From: Gammaproteobacteria bacterium
GTDB lineage: Bacteria > Pseudomonadota > Gammaproteobacteria > Steroidobacterales > XN24
Assembly (NCBI GenBank): GCA_029287575.1
Contig: JARFQW010000092.1
Location: 1-53,348 of the forward strand
Direction of reading: 5' to 3'
Length of the DNA stretch: 53,348 nucleotides
The notes below the pieces were generated by a model. That model made no database searches, was not told the origin of the DNA, and saw nothing but the letters and a program-made list of their open reading frames with translations. Position 1 is the first letter of the stretch. Every line of letters begins with the position of its first letter. Positions 24,684 to 33,515 of the stretch are shown here, piece after piece. The translations under genes were made by a program, and so were the position numbers.

Positions 24684-25082
24684 ATGAACAGAATCTACCG
24701 AACCACGCTGCGCTCGATCGGCGCGCTGCTGGCGGCGTCGGTTTTTGCCTCGGCGGCCGTGGCCGCTGACATTGCCGTGGAGCCCGCCACCGAGGGCCGT
24801 TACGTGTCCGAGGTCCGGGTCACGGTCTCAGCGGCTTTGGCGCAGGTCGTGGTGCATGGCTGTGACGGTATCCGCACGGTTCACGCGCCGGAGGAGTTCC
24901 CCGAGAGCAGCGTCTTTCCGGTCTCGGTGAACGGCAGCCACATGGCGGGCATCACGGTCATGGCCGGTGACAGCGTCCGGGCCGTCGCGTTTGACTGCCC
25001 CGATGGCGCGGATACGGAAACAGTCTCTACCGTGAACGCGCGCCGCTCCGAGGGCGATCTTATCGAAGGAGCGCTCTTCTAA
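24684..25082 (+). CDS. Exported protein of unknown function under a c-di-GMP riboswitch
   Basis: A 132-residue protein with a signal peptide of about 28 residues ending AVAA. The mature part is mostly beta-strand-like with two cysteines (HGCDG and FDCPDG) that may pair, and ends in an acidic tail. No family recognised. AGGAGG lies 7 nt before the ATG; an overlapping ATG at 24680 is out of frame. The GEMM-I element in its leader ties expression to c-di-GMP, so a role in attachment, matrix or motility is plausible (inference). Confidence 0.8.
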   Translation: MNRIYRTTLRSIGALLAASVFASAAVAADIAVEPATEGRYVSEVRVTVSAALAQVVVHGCDGIRTVHAPEEFPESSVFPVSVNGSHMAGITVMAGDSVRAVAFDCPDGADTETVSTVNARRSEGDLIEGALF

Positions 25083-25192
25083 CAGACCCGGACCGGACAG
25101 GTCGCATGCGACCTCGGGCCCGCTCGCAAGATCATTGCAGGCGGCTTGTGTTAGCGTTTCCGCTGCTTGGACATACAGGCAGGGTGGAAACC

Positions 25193-25615
25193 GTGAACGC
25201 CAATCCGCTGATCGGCCCGATGCTGGCCATGGTGCTGATCACCCATGTCGTGTGGGCCACGATGGGCATCCGCAGAACCCGCGCCGTTGCCTCGGGCGAA
25301 ACGCATCTGAGCCGGTTCGCCGTCCGTGGCATGGACGGCATCGAGCCCTCGGCAGTCAGGGCTTCGGACCATTACTCGAATCTGTTCGAGATGCCGGTAC
25401 TGTTCTACGTGGCCCTGTTGACCGCCATGCAGCTCGGTGTGCAGACCGTTCCCATGCTGGCCCTGGCCTGGGTGTACGTGGTTCTGCGCGCCGCCCATGC
25501 GTGGGTACACCTGGGCCGTAACGTCGTGCGCTACCGGTTCTACGCCTTTGTCAGCTCGACCGTCACCCTGATTCTCATGTGGCTCGTGATCGCCGGGTCC
25601 GTGCTGTTCGGCTGA
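25193..25615 (+). CDS. MAPEG-family membrane protein
   Basis: A 140-residue protein with four hydrophobic segments and the MAPEG pattern NHYSNLFEMP-like (here SDHYSNLFEMPVLFYV) followed by AWVYVVLRAAHAWVHLG and RYRFYAFVSS. The eukaryotic relatives are glutathione-dependent eicosanoid enzymes; bacterial members are mostly uncharacterised. GTG 25193 is chosen with AGGGTGG about 5 nt upstream; GTG 25184 would add three residues. It converges on the CDF transporter gene. Confidence 0.8.
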   Translation: MNANPLIGPMLAMVLITHVVWATMGIRRTRAVASGETHLSRFAVRGMDGIEPSAVRASDHYSNLFEMPVLFYVALLTAMQLGVQTVPMLALAWVYVVLRAAHAWVHLGRNVVRYRFYAFVSSTVTLILMWLVIAGSVLFG

Positions 25616-25684
25616 GCGGGTCCGCGCGTTGCGGCGCACGATCGGCGGAGGGCAGTTCCGAGCGGCTTACTGCGTCAGCGTTGT

Positions 25685-26632
25685 TCAGGCGACAGTACCC
25701 GAGGAGGCCGCCCGGCTGGCCGACGCTCCACCGTCCTGTACCTCGATGAATACCCGCGTGATCTCCGGGCGGGTTTTGCGAATCTTGTCCTCGAGCCGCG
25801 TGATGGATTGTTCTATGGCTCCCGCGTCGAGATCGTTCCGGTAGTCCAGGCTCATGGCCAGGAGCACATCGGTCGGGCCGAGATGCATGGTGCGCATCTC
25901 GTTGATGGCACGCACGGCCGGTTCGACGCCGACGATTTCGCGAATGGCCTGCAGGGTCGCGGGACTCGCGGATTCGCCGATCAGCAGACCCTTGGTTTCG
26001 ATAGCCAGGATCAGCGCGGTACCGGCGAGAATGAGACCGATCAGCACGGAGCCGACGCCGTCGAGTACCGGCATGTCCAGAGCGTCGCTGAGGCCGATGG
26101 CAACAAACGCAATCACCAGTCCGAGCATCGCGGCGGTGTCTTCGAACAGCACCGTGAAGACCGCCGGGTCCTTGCTCTTGTGTACCGCGGCCAGCCAGCC
26201 GTCGTCCCCCTTGGTCTTGCGAAATTCCTTGAAGGCCACCCACCAGGCGGCGCTTTCGAACAACATGGCCACGCCCAGGACCGCATAGTTCACGATCGGA
26301 TTGCTGACCGGGTGGGGATCGGCAATCTTGTGGATTCCCTCATAGATGGACACACCGGCGCCCACGGCAAAAATCAGGATTGCCACGACAAACGCCCAGA
26401 AGTAGATTTCCGCGCCGTACCCGAATGGGTGCTCCGGGTCGGCGGGGCGCGTGGACCGGCGGATTCCAAGCAGCAGCAGGCTCTGGTTGCCCGTATCGAC
26501 CAGCGAATGGATCGCCTCGCTGAGCATGGCGGAACTGCCGGTGTAGAAGGCGGCCGCAAACTTGGTGACGGCAATCAGGCCATTGCCGACCATGGCGGCG
26601 ATGACGACTTTGACGGAGCCCCCGTGAGCCAT
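25685..26632 (-). CDS. Cation diffusion facilitator transporter (ZnT9-like)
   Basis: A 315-residue CDF protein with six membrane segments. HSLVDTGNQ (H42, D46) is the first metal site; the second helix reads LFEDTAAMLG, with Glu-Asp in place of the His-x3-Asp of zinc exporters such as YiiP. This pair of sequences, with HPFGYGAEIYFWAF, matches the SLC30A9/ZnT9 branch, so metal and direction may differ from classic zinc export. A cytosolic C-terminal domain follows (about 210-300). ATG 26632 has GGAGG 4 nt upstream. It lies 29 bp after the aldolase gene on the same strand. Confidence 0.88.
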   Translation of the reverse strand: MAHGGSVKVVIAAMVGNGLIAVTKFAAAFYTGSSAMLSEAIHSLVDTGNQSLLLLGIRRSTRPADPEHPFGYGAEIYFWAFVVAILIFAVGAGVSIYEGIHKIADPHPVSNPIVNYAVLGVAMLFESAAWWVAFKEFRKTKGDDGWLAAVHKSKDPAVFTVLFEDTAAMLGLVIAFVAIGLSDALDMPVLDGVGSVLIGLILAGTALILAIETKGLLIGESASPATLQAIREIVGVEPAVRAINEMRTMHLGPTDVLLAMSLDYRNDLDAGAIEQSITRLEDKIRKTRPEITRVFIEVQDGGASASRAASSGTVA

Positions 26633-26661
26633 ATTCCCTCCTGAAAACCTGGCGGAGTTCG

Positions 26662-27438
26662 CTAGTCGCGGAATCCGGGGTCGAGGCGCTCGGCCTTGCG
26701 GAGCAACGCCGGCCATGCCAGCGCGCCGCCCTGCCCAAGAGTGACCTTGCTGGCCTGCGCCTGAATGCCCTCGACAATGGGATCGGCAACGCGAATCAGC
26801 TTCCCGCCTCCGGCCTGCGCCTGGATCTGGATCTCACAGGCGCGTTGAAGTACGTGCATGGCCAGGTAGGCTTCGGCAACCGTCCGGCCTACCGTCAAGG
26901 TGCCGTGATTGCGCAGTATGAGGAAGCTGTGGGCGCCCAGGTCCGCGACCAGGCGGACCTTTTCATCCGCGTTCAGGGCCACGCCTTCATAGTCGTGGTA
27001 GGCCAGGTCCGAAGCAGGGAACAACGCCGTCTGGGAAATCGGCAGCAGCCCGTCGGCCTGGGCCGATACCGCGATGCCCGCATTGGTGTGCAGGTGCATC
27101 ACGCAACCGGCATCCTCCCGTGCCTCGTGAACCGCGCTGTGGATGGTGAAACCGGCCGGGTTGATGGCATACGGGGTATCCATGGCCACGTGCCCCTCCA
27201 GGTCCACCTTCACGAGGCTCGATGCCGTGATCTCCTCGAACAGCAGGCCGTAGGGATTGACGAGAAAATGCTCGTGGCCGCCGGGCACGCGGGCGGAGAT
27301 GTGCGTGAAGATCAGGTCATCCCAGCCGTTTGCCGCCACGAGACGATAGGCGGCGGCGAGGTCGACCCGCACCTGCCACTCTTCGGCCGTCACCTGCTCA
27401 CGGACTGAAGCGCGTTCATTCGGAATGCTGGCTGCCAT
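26662..27438 (-). CDS. Class II aldolase/adducin-family protein
   Basis: A 258-residue protein with the class II aldolase fold: DLIFTHISARVPG, NPYGLLFEEITASSLVKVD, the metal-binding VMHLHTNAG (His-x-His) with preceding HSAVHEAR, and LRNHGTLTVGRTVAEAY with the third histidine. Family members are zinc aldolases of sugar phosphates or decarboxylase-like proteins; this adducin-like subgroup has no firm substrate. ATG 27438 is preferred, with GAGGA 7 nt upstream. Confidence 0.85.
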   Translation of the reverse strand: MAASIPNERASVREQVTAEEWQVRVDLAAAYRLVAANGWDDLIFTHISARVPGGHEHFLVNPYGLLFEEITASSLVKVDLEGHVAMDTPYAINPAGFTIHSAVHEAREDAGCVMHLHTNAGIAVSAQADGLLPISQTALFPASDLAYHDYEGVALNADEKVRLVADLGAHSFLILRNHGTLTVGRTVAEAYLAMHVLQRACEIQIQAQAGGGKLIRVADPIVEGIQAQASKVTLGQGGALAWPALLRKAERLDPGFRD

Positions 27439-27564
27439 GGTGCTTTCCTCGATGCGGGCAGGGATGAACAATGCTCAGGATAGACGTGCCGGAGACTTTC
27501 CTACAATCTTGAGGGCGCGCGAATTCGTGGCGGCCATCTGGGGCGACGGGCGAGGGAGGTCGAA

Positions 27565-28401
27565 ATGGGGCTTCTGATCAGAGCGGGCCTGCTGGTGGGA
27601 GTAATCCTGCTTTCGTCCTGTGCCACCCGGGGATCACAGTCCGACGAGCGCCTCCACAGCACGCTGTGGGTGCAGACGAGCGCCGAGTACGCGGTGGCTG
27701 CCGTACAGGTATTTGCCCTCGCCGCGGCCCAGGCGGATGCCGCCATGAACGATCCGACCTGGACCGCCCTGCCAGAGCTCCAGGGGCCCGGCCCCGACCT
27801 TCCCATCGCCGTGATTGCGGACGTGGACGAAACGGTGCTGGACAATTCGGCGTTTGCGGCCCGCAACATTCTGCTGGACCGGCAGTACTCCGGAGAGACC
27901 TGGGCTGACTGGGTCCGGGAAGGCGCCGCGGATCCCGTGCCGGGCGCGGTGGAGTATCTCCGCTGGCTGGCAGTCCAGCGTGGCGTCACCGTGTTCTATG
28001 TTACCCGGCGGGAAGCCAGCCTCGAGGCGGCGACCCGGGCGAATCTCAGCCGTCACGGGTTTCCCCTGTCCGACACCGAAGACACGCTGCTCATGGACTA
28101 CGAGCAGCCGGACTGGGGCAGCGACAAGAATTCCCGCCGCGCGAAGATCGCCAGCCGCTACCGGGTCATCCAGCTGTTCGGCGACAACCTGGCGGACTTC
28201 ATGGACATTCCCGAAGGCGCATCACCGAAGGAACGGGTTCGCCTCGCGCGGACCGCGGAACACATGTGGGGCTCGCGCTGGTTCATGCTGCCCAATCCCA
28301 TCTACGGAGACTGGGAGGCGGCGCTCATGGACGGCCTGGACCCGGCCAAGGAAGAGCACGAGGCCTTGCGTCGCAAGCTCGGCGAGCTCGAGCCCACCTG
28401 A
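27565..28401 (+). CDS. HAD-family acid phosphatase lipoprotein, e(P4) type
   Basis: A 278-residue lipoprotein: the leader ends in lipobox LLSSC (C19). ADVDETVLDNS (D86 and D88) is the class C acid phosphatase nucleophile motif and LFGDNLADF the second half of the bipartite signature; SDKNSRR lies between. The Haemophilus e(P4) relative removes phosphate from NMN and nucleotides at the outer membrane for nucleotide or NAD precursor uptake; the same role is likely here. GGGAGG lies 8 nt before the ATG. It converges on the YdbL-like gene. Confidence 0.9.
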   Translation: MGLLIRAGLLVGVILLSSCATRGSQSDERLHSTLWVQTSAEYAVAAVQVFALAAAQADAAMNDPTWTALPELQGPGPDLPIAVIADVDETVLDNSAFAARNILLDRQYSGETWADWVREGAADPVPGAVEYLRWLAVQRGVTVFYVTRREASLEAATRANLSRHGFPLSDTEDTLLMDYEQPDWGSDKNSRRAKIASRYRVIQLFGDNLADFMDIPEGASPKERVRLARTAEHMWGSRWFMLPNPIYGDWEAALMDGLDPAKEEHEALRRKLGELEPT

Positions 28402-28407
28402 CGCGGC

Positions 28408-29004
28408 CTATTTCTGATTCCAGCCGCCGCCCGGTGTCTGGTACCACCAGCCGCTGCTGAGCTGGGCCACATTGCGTTCGTAGAAGGTCTTGCGAATGTC
28501 GTCCACCCAGTCCGGATTGCCGTTGGCCTTGGCGATCTCCGCGAACAGGGCGTTCCAGTCCTTGCTCTGCTCCTCGACGAGCTTGAGCACCCGGTTCCGG
28601 TCGGCTAGCGGAATCAGGTTCCGGTCGCGGATGGCAACGGTGGCGTCCTTGCTGGTGCCGATCGCGCCGGACTCGTAGAACGGCCGAAGCTGGTCCACGC
28701 GTTTCCTCAGGTTGGCCTGCAGGCGCTCACTCGTCGGCGTGGAGATATTGAAGTCCTGAGCCTGTGCCGGGGGCACGAGGAAATTCAGGACGTGCCCCAG
28801 GCCAGTCAGAAGGACCCCGGGTCGGTAGGAATGCGCGGCCGACGGGCTCAACCCGCTGACGGGCTCGCCATCTTCACCGTATACCCGTTCCAGAATGACA
28901 TCCGCGGCCTCCGCAGCCTCGGCTGACGGAAAGTACACGTTGATGGTGACGCAGGAGGCGGACAGCGCGAAAAACAATAATCCCAACGGCAGGGCAAGGC
29001 GCAT
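28408..29004 (-). CDS. YdbL/DUF1318-family protein with lipoprotein-like leader
   Basis: A 198-residue protein. The leader ends LSASC, an imperfect lipobox, followed by VTINVYFPSAEAAEAADVI, then a linker and a DUF1318 domain (about 85-190: RLQANLRKRVDQLRPFYESGAIG, LIPLADRNRVLKLV, YERNVAQLSSGWWYQ). In Escherichia coli, ydbH, ynbE and ydbL encode a lipid-bridging envelope system. Here YdbL follows YdbH directly with no separate ynbE, and its opening strand may supply the YnbE part (inference). ATG 29004 has GAGGA 7 nt upstream. Confidence 0.82.
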   Translation of the reverse strand: MRLALPLGLLFFALSASCVTINVYFPSAEAAEAADVILERVYGEDGEPVSGLSPSAAHSYRPGVLLTGLGHVLNFLVPPAQAQDFNISTPTSERLQANLRKRVDQLRPFYESGAIGTSKDATVAIRDRNLIPLADRNRVLKLVEEQSKDWNALFAEIAKANGNPDWVDDIRKTFYERNVAQLSSGWWYQTPGGGWNQK

Positions 29005-29055
29005 GTGGAAATCCTCGAATTGGCCCGATCCCCGTAGCATAACGCTAAACCGGGT

Positions 29056-31107
29056 TCATTCGACCCGCAAATCGCCCTCGAGGCTGACGCTCTTGAGTTG
29101 GGCCACGAGGCGGGGCCAGTCCACCTGGTCCGCGTAGCCCACGACGTCGATACGGGGCACGCCGCGACCCTGTACCAGGTAGTAGCCGCTTTCCGCCGGC
29201 GCAACTCCGCCCATGTGGCAAACGCCCCGTTCGAGCCTGCACCGGATACCGATTTCCCGGTAAGCGAAGTCCTCGAAGAAGCGCATGAACGTGCCCGACA
29301 GGGCGGCCGCGGCACCGCCGCCACCGATGCTGGAGATATTCTCCACGGCGCGCTGGCTGATGCGTCGCCGATCCTTGCTTCCGGGAGAGGAAAACAGGCG
29401 GGCGTCGAACGCTACCGGTGACCAGGCGATCATCTCCAGCCCACCCACGTCGCCGTCGAGCCGGCCGGTGATACGACCAAAGGAAAACGCCTCGGTGAGC
29501 GCCTCCAGGTCCAGATGTCGTACCGTCACGCCGGCAAACAGGCGCGGAAATTCGCCCAGGGGTTCGACGAGCCTGAGCTGATCCACCGAGATTTCTCCGT
29601 CGAAAACGCTGGCACGCAGAGAACCCCCGACCACCGCCTCGCCGTTTTCGTAGCGCAGCAGCGGCAGTGTGCCGGACAATTCCCCGGAGAAGGCGGGCCA
29701 GCCCAGGGCGAGGGTCAGTCGGTCCAGACTAACCGGCTCCAGAGCCGCCTGAATGGCGGCACTTGCGTCATCTCCGCTGGTTCCCGCGATCTCGAGGCGC
29801 TCCACGCGCAGTGCGCCGTCGAGGAGAGGAAAGCGGGTCGGCTCGAGGAGGCGGAAGTGTTCCGGGCCGGCCGAAAATGCCGCGGCGGCCGGCCCGAGCG
29901 CCAGGCCGTAAAGGGCACCGCCCGCCCAGGCGAGGTAGGACGGGCGGCCGGGTCCGGTCTCAGCACCCGGCCAGGCCAGGCGCCCGCGCAGATCCGTGAA
30001 GGCAAAGCGATTTTGCCGATCGGTGACCCCCACGCCGTCGAGATCGAGGGCCAGGGACTCCAGATCCAATCCGGCGAGCCGAGCCGCGCCGCTGATACGG
30101 CCGGAAACCGCGAGATCGTCCAGGGTCGTCGCGTACAGGAATGGCTTCAGAAGGACGTCATACAGTGCGGTGGCGTTACCCGAATCGAAGCGCAAATCCA
30201 GCCCGCCCGCCACGGTGTCCGCGCGCCATTGCATGGCCCCCTTCGCGGTCGCCGCCAGGGTCGCGCCCAGGTCCACGCTGGCCTCCCGGAGGATGAATTC
30301 GCCACCTCGCTCGCTCAGACGCGCCGACACCCCGCCGGGGGTGGCGGTGAAATCGAGAAACACGGGTTCCGCGTAAGTCTGCCCTTCGCTGATCCGCAAA
30401 GTCAGGGAGAGATCGCCGTCAGCCGCCAGCGCCGCCTGCAGATCGGCTTTCAGAGCCTCGAAGGCCAGCGTGCCGTCGGGGTTGCTCCCCGTCAGTCCGG
30501 TCCCGCTGACACGCAGTTCGCCGTTGAGCCCGGCCGCCGTCGCATGCGCCACACTCTCCGCGTTGACCCGCCCGTCCAGTCCGAAATCCATGGCCACGCC
30601 CGTTACCGCCGTGGCCAGCGCCGTGAGCTGGGCGGCGGCCAGGCCGGTCCCTCGCAGACGGTACCTGGCGCCATCTCCCAGAACCTCCGCTTCCAGACTG
30701 ACGGTCCCTCCGGCGATCTTCATTTCGTGGATCGTGGCCGAGATCGCGGCACGCTGACGGTCCCACCGCCACGAGACCCGGCTGCGCTGGCTGCCGACGT
30801 AGGGCAAATCGCCCACCAAAAGGCCCTCGTCGCAGGACACCCGTTGGGCATTCCATGCGAGCCGGGGGCATGCCACGGCCAGGCCGGAAAACGACAGGTC
30901 TTTACCAAATGACAGGACGCCGATGTCGAGTTGCCCCGAAGGGCCGTCGTCGCCGGAGGTCACCGCCAGGCGGACATCACTGGCACGCACGCCCGCGCCC
31001 TCGAGGGTGGCAAAGGCGAATTCCAGCCGTGCCGTCTGCCCGGCCGCGACGGCCCACGCCAGCAGACCGGCGGCCGCCAGCCAGGCTGTGGGGCGCATCA
31101 GGTTCAT
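29056..31107 (-). CDS. ydbH: YdbH-like AsmA-type intermembrane lipid transport protein
   Basis: A 683-residue protein with an N-terminal signal or anchor (about 8-24) and a long beta-rich body of repeating DLD-type strands, typical of AsmA-like bridge proteins. The C-terminal YdbH signature is visible: GISVDQL-like EISVDQLRLVEPLG, FSFGRITGRLDGDVGGLEM, and ISQRAVENISSIGGGG. It is shorter than the E. coli protein of about 880 residues. YdbH is one of three partly redundant proteins that move phospholipid to the outer membrane. YdbL-like protein follows after 51 bp. The start is close to the divergent VanZ gene; the 139-bp gap between them shows no clear promoter. Confidence 0.85.
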   Translation of the reverse strand: MNLMRPTAWLAAAGLLAWAVAAGQTARLEFAFATLEGAGVRASDVRLAVTSGDDGPSGQLDIGVLSFGKDLSFSGLAVACPRLAWNAQRVSCDEGLLVGDLPYVGSQRSRVSWRWDRQRAAISATIHEMKIAGGTVSLEAEVLGDGARYRLRGTGLAAAQLTALATAVTGVAMDFGLDGRVNAESVAHATAAGLNGELRVSGTGLTGSNPDGTLAFEALKADLQAALAADGDLSLTLRISEGQTYAEPVFLDFTATPGGVSARLSERGGEFILREASVDLGATLAATAKGAMQWRADTVAGGLDLRFDSGNATALYDVLLKPFLYATTLDDLAVSGRISGAARLAGLDLESLALDLDGVGVTDRQNRFAFTDLRGRLAWPGAETGPGRPSYLAWAGGALYGLALGPAAAAFSAGPEHFRLLEPTRFPLLDGALRVERLEIAGTSGDDASAAIQAALEPVSLDRLTLALGWPAFSGELSGTLPLLRYENGEAVVGGSLRASVFDGEISVDQLRLVEPLGEFPRLFAGVTVRHLDLEALTEAFSFGRITGRLDGDVGGLEMIAWSPVAFDARLFSSPGSKDRRRISQRAVENISSIGGGGAAAALSGTFMRFFEDFAYREIGIRCRLERGVCHMGGVAPAESGYYLVQGRGVPRIDVVGYADQVDWPRLVAQLKSVSLEGDLRVE

Positions 31108-31246
31108 GCGCGCTAAGAAATAACACAGCCATGCGGCGCATGCCCGCCGCTGTCACCAGGGCCGGGGCCGGACAAAACGGGGGATTCGCGCCGCTGGCCG
31201 GTCCCGGGGCTTGGTCCCGCCGACCCGGGACGGCAGAATCCGGTCC

Positions 31247-32242
31247 ATGAGTCGAGGGAACAGCATCGAATCAGCCGCACGCTGGAGCGCCGGACTTGCC
31301 CTCGCCGGAATCGGTGCCGCGATGCTGGCGCTTGCGCTTTCCCGTCCGCCGGCACACTCGGTCTGGTGGACAGCGGTGTACGATCTCGGCCACGCGCCGC
31401 TGTTCGGTTTTGTGGCGCTGGCCATGCGAGTGCTGGTCGGCACGCTGGCAAACGGGCGCCTGTCCCTGGCTGAACAGTACGGGTTGGCCTTCGCCTTGAC
31501 GGCCATACTCAGCGGTGCCAGCGAGGCGGCGCAGATCGGTTCTGAAACCCGGGACGCCAATATTGGCGACGCGCTTCGTGATCTCGCCGGCGGCGGCGCC
31601 TGCCTGCTCGTTGCGGCTGGCTTCGAGGGGCTTTTTCGCGGCGCGGTGGCGCGCACCGTGATGGTCCTGTCAGGTGTGTCCCTGATGAGCGCGATACTCG
31701 CGCCACTGGGACCGCTGGCCTGGAGCTACAGCATGCGTCGGGCCAGCCTTCCGGTGATCGCCGATTATGCGAGTCAGTGGCAGAAGCCCCTGACCCAGGC
31801 TCTGCGCGTCGATTTGTCATCGACCATTGCGCCGGAAGACTTCACCGGCCAAGGCGGGGAACCGGTGGCACGGGTTCGATTCCGGCAGGCGGCCTGGCCC
31901 GGTGTCGACGTTGTCGAGCCCTGGCCGGACTGGCGCGGCTACGACAGCCTGCGTTTTCAGGTCTACGCCGAGAACCCGGCGCCCAAGATGCTGGTCCTCA
32001 GGATCGACGATGAAGCCCACAACGGCACGCACTCCGATCGTTTCAACCGCAGTTTCACGATCCACCAGGGCGTGAACGACATTGTCGTGCCCCTCGAGGA
32101 TATTCGCGAGGGTCCCAGGAACCGGCAGCTGGATCTGTCGCGAATCGCCCGGGTGCTCGTGTTCAGCCGCCGACCGGACGCACCGTACGAATTGCTTTTT
32201 GGTCCGATGAGTCTGAATGAGAAAGCAGGAGAACAACCATGA
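31247..32242 (+). CDS. VanZ-family membrane protein with periplasmic beta-sandwich domain (copy 1)
   Basis: A 331-residue protein. Four hydrophobic segments (about 10-150) carry a VanZ-like core (GHAPLFGFVALAMR; GASEAAQIGSETRDANIGDALRDLAGG). The C-terminal half (about 190-320) is a carbohydrate-binding-like sandwich: WPDWRGYDSLRFQVYAEN, LRIDDEAHN, RFNRSFTIHQGVNDIVVPLEDI and LSRIARVLVFS. A second copy with the same layout lies at 33516. ATG 31247 has no strong ribosome site; TTG at 31211 is an alternative. Its stop overlaps the next start as ATGA. Confidence 0.78.
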   Translation: MSRGNSIESAARWSAGLALAGIGAAMLALALSRPPAHSVWWTAVYDLGHAPLFGFVALAMRVLVGTLANGRLSLAEQYGLAFALTAILSGASEAAQIGSETRDANIGDALRDLAGGGACLLVAAGFEGLFRGAVARTVMVLSGVSLMSAILAPLGPLAWSYSMRRASLPVIADYASQWQKPLTQALRVDLSSTIAPEDFTGQGGEPVARVRFRQAAWPGVDVVEPWPDWRGYDSLRFQVYAENPAPKMLVLRIDDEAHNGTHSDRFNRSFTIHQGVNDIVVPLEDIREGPRNRQLDLSRIARVLVFSRRPDAPYELLFGPMSLNEKAGEQP

Positions 32243-32814
32243 CGCCAGCAAACCCGGTCCCGCGATACGCCATGAACCGCCGTGCGGCGTGGTTGCCGAT
32301 TGCCTGTCTGCTGCTGGGCGGTGGATGTGCAACGATGGATGAAACCCAGTGCCAGGTCACGGACTGGTACCAGCTCGGAGTCGAAGACGGCAATAAGGGT
32401 TACAGCACCGGACGACTCGACGAGCACCGTTCTGCCTGTGCCGGTATTGGAGTCGAACCGGATGCGGCGCGCTACGAGGAAGGCCGCGAGCTGGGCCTCC
32501 AGTCGTACTGCGTACCGTCCCGTGGCCTCCAGGCGGGCATGCGGGGAGAGATGTACCGCAGCGTGTGTCCCGAGAGCACCCGATCCGATTTTCTCGCCGC
32601 CTACCGGCACGGGGAAAAGATGCATGACGTCGAAGACCAGATTGATGACAACCGGCGCGAAATCAACCGCATCGACGGCATGCTCAACGACAAGAAACGC
32701 AGCGCCGGCGAAAAGCAGCAGCTCTATACCCGCCAGCAAAACCTCAAGCGGCAGAACGATCAGCTGCGTTTCGAATACGATCGGCTCGCCAGTCAGGCGG
32801 GGCGGTTCCGCTAG
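32239..32814 (+). CDS. DUF2799 lipoprotein
   Basis: A 191-residue lipoprotein. Starting at 32239 it has a leader ending LLGGGC; an ATG at residue 12 gives a more standard lipoprotein leader. The mature part matches DUF2799: TDWYQLGVEDGNKGYSTGRLDEHRSAC, a second copy of the pattern YEEGRELGLQSYC, and YRHGEKMHDVEDQI, followed by a charged coiled-coil-like tail (DEIN-rich, about 130-190). Function unknown. It is coupled to the VanZ-type gene by an ATGA overlap. Confidence 0.82.
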   Translation: MTPANPVPRYAMNRRAAWLPIACLLLGGGCATMDETQCQVTDWYQLGVEDGNKGYSTGRLDEHRSACAGIGVEPDAARYEEGRELGLQSYCVPSRGLQAGMRGEMYRSVCPESTRSDFLAAYRHGEKMHDVEDQIDDNRREINRIDGMLNDKKRSAGEKQQLYTRQQNLKRQNDQLRFEYDRLASQAGRFR

Positions 32815-32962
32815 CGTGCCGGCCACGGCGCCCGCCGGAAGCGCCAATCGCCCGCTATGCTCTTAGAAACACCGGGTGTCAAACCACTCCGCCGGTCACG
32901 GGCTGATTGCCGATGCCGCCGGGGGTTCGGCACCGGCCCCAGGCGATTCGCAGGAGGATTTC

Positions 32963-33412
32963 ATGAAAGCACGGCCCTTTGCCTGTCTGATCGGTTCCGT
33001 TTTTCTCGCCGTGGGCTGCAGCAGCGACAGCGGGGACGGCGGGGACGCGGGCACCGTCACCGAGGCGCCGCCGCCGGCGGCCAACGCAACGCTGACGGGT
33101 ACGGTGGCCTACCGGCAGCGCATTGCCTTGCCGCCCGGTGCGGTGGTGACCGTCCGGCTGGAGGATATCTCGCTTGCCGACGTCAAGGCGAAACTGCTGG
33201 CCGAGCAGGTGATCGAGAGTGGCGCCCAGGTCCCGGTCCCGTTTGAGCTGAACTACGATCCGACCGCAGTCGATCCCCGGCACCGCTATGCCGTTCGGGC
33301 CGAGATCCGGGTCGAGGACGAGCTCTGGTTCACCACGACGCGGGTCAATCCCGTCCTCAATGATGCCGGCACCGGACCGGTCGACCTCATGCTGGACATG
33401 GTCCGGCGTTAG
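32963..33412 (+). CDS. YbaY-family lipoprotein
   Basis: A 149-residue lipoprotein whose leader ends in the lipobox LAVGC. The body matches YbaY: TLTGTVAYRQRIALPPGAVVTVRLEDIS, PVPFELNYDPTAVDPRHRYAVRAEI and FTTTRVNPVL. Start at ATG 32963 because CAGGAGG lies directly upstream. In the 148-bp gap before it I see a TATGCT that could be a -10 box but no matching -35. Function of the family is unknown beyond outer-membrane localisation. Confidence 0.86.
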   Translation: MKARPFACLIGSVFLAVGCSSDSGDGGDAGTVTEAPPPAANATLTGTVAYRQRIALPPGAVVTVRLEDISLADVKAKLLAEQVIESGAQVPVPFELNYDPTAVDPRHRYAVRAEIRVEDELWFTTTRVNPVLNDAGTGPVDLMLDMVRR

Positions 33413-33445
33413 CCATTCACGTCGGTACGCCGCCGGGTCTCGGAA

Positions 33446-33470
33446 CGCCCCCGCACAACTTTCGGGGGCG
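33446..33470. other. GC-rich hairpin after the YbaY-like gene
   Basis: CGCCCCCG pairs perfectly with CGGGGGCG across a 9-nt loop, 33 bp past the YbaY stop. No T tract follows, so it is a weak terminator candidate; TATACA at 33475 could be a -10 box for the next gene, but no good -35 lies 17 bp upstream. Confidence 0.35.
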
Positions 33471-33515
33471 ATCGTATACACTCTGCCGCGTCAAGACAGG
33501 GCGAGCCTACCAGGA

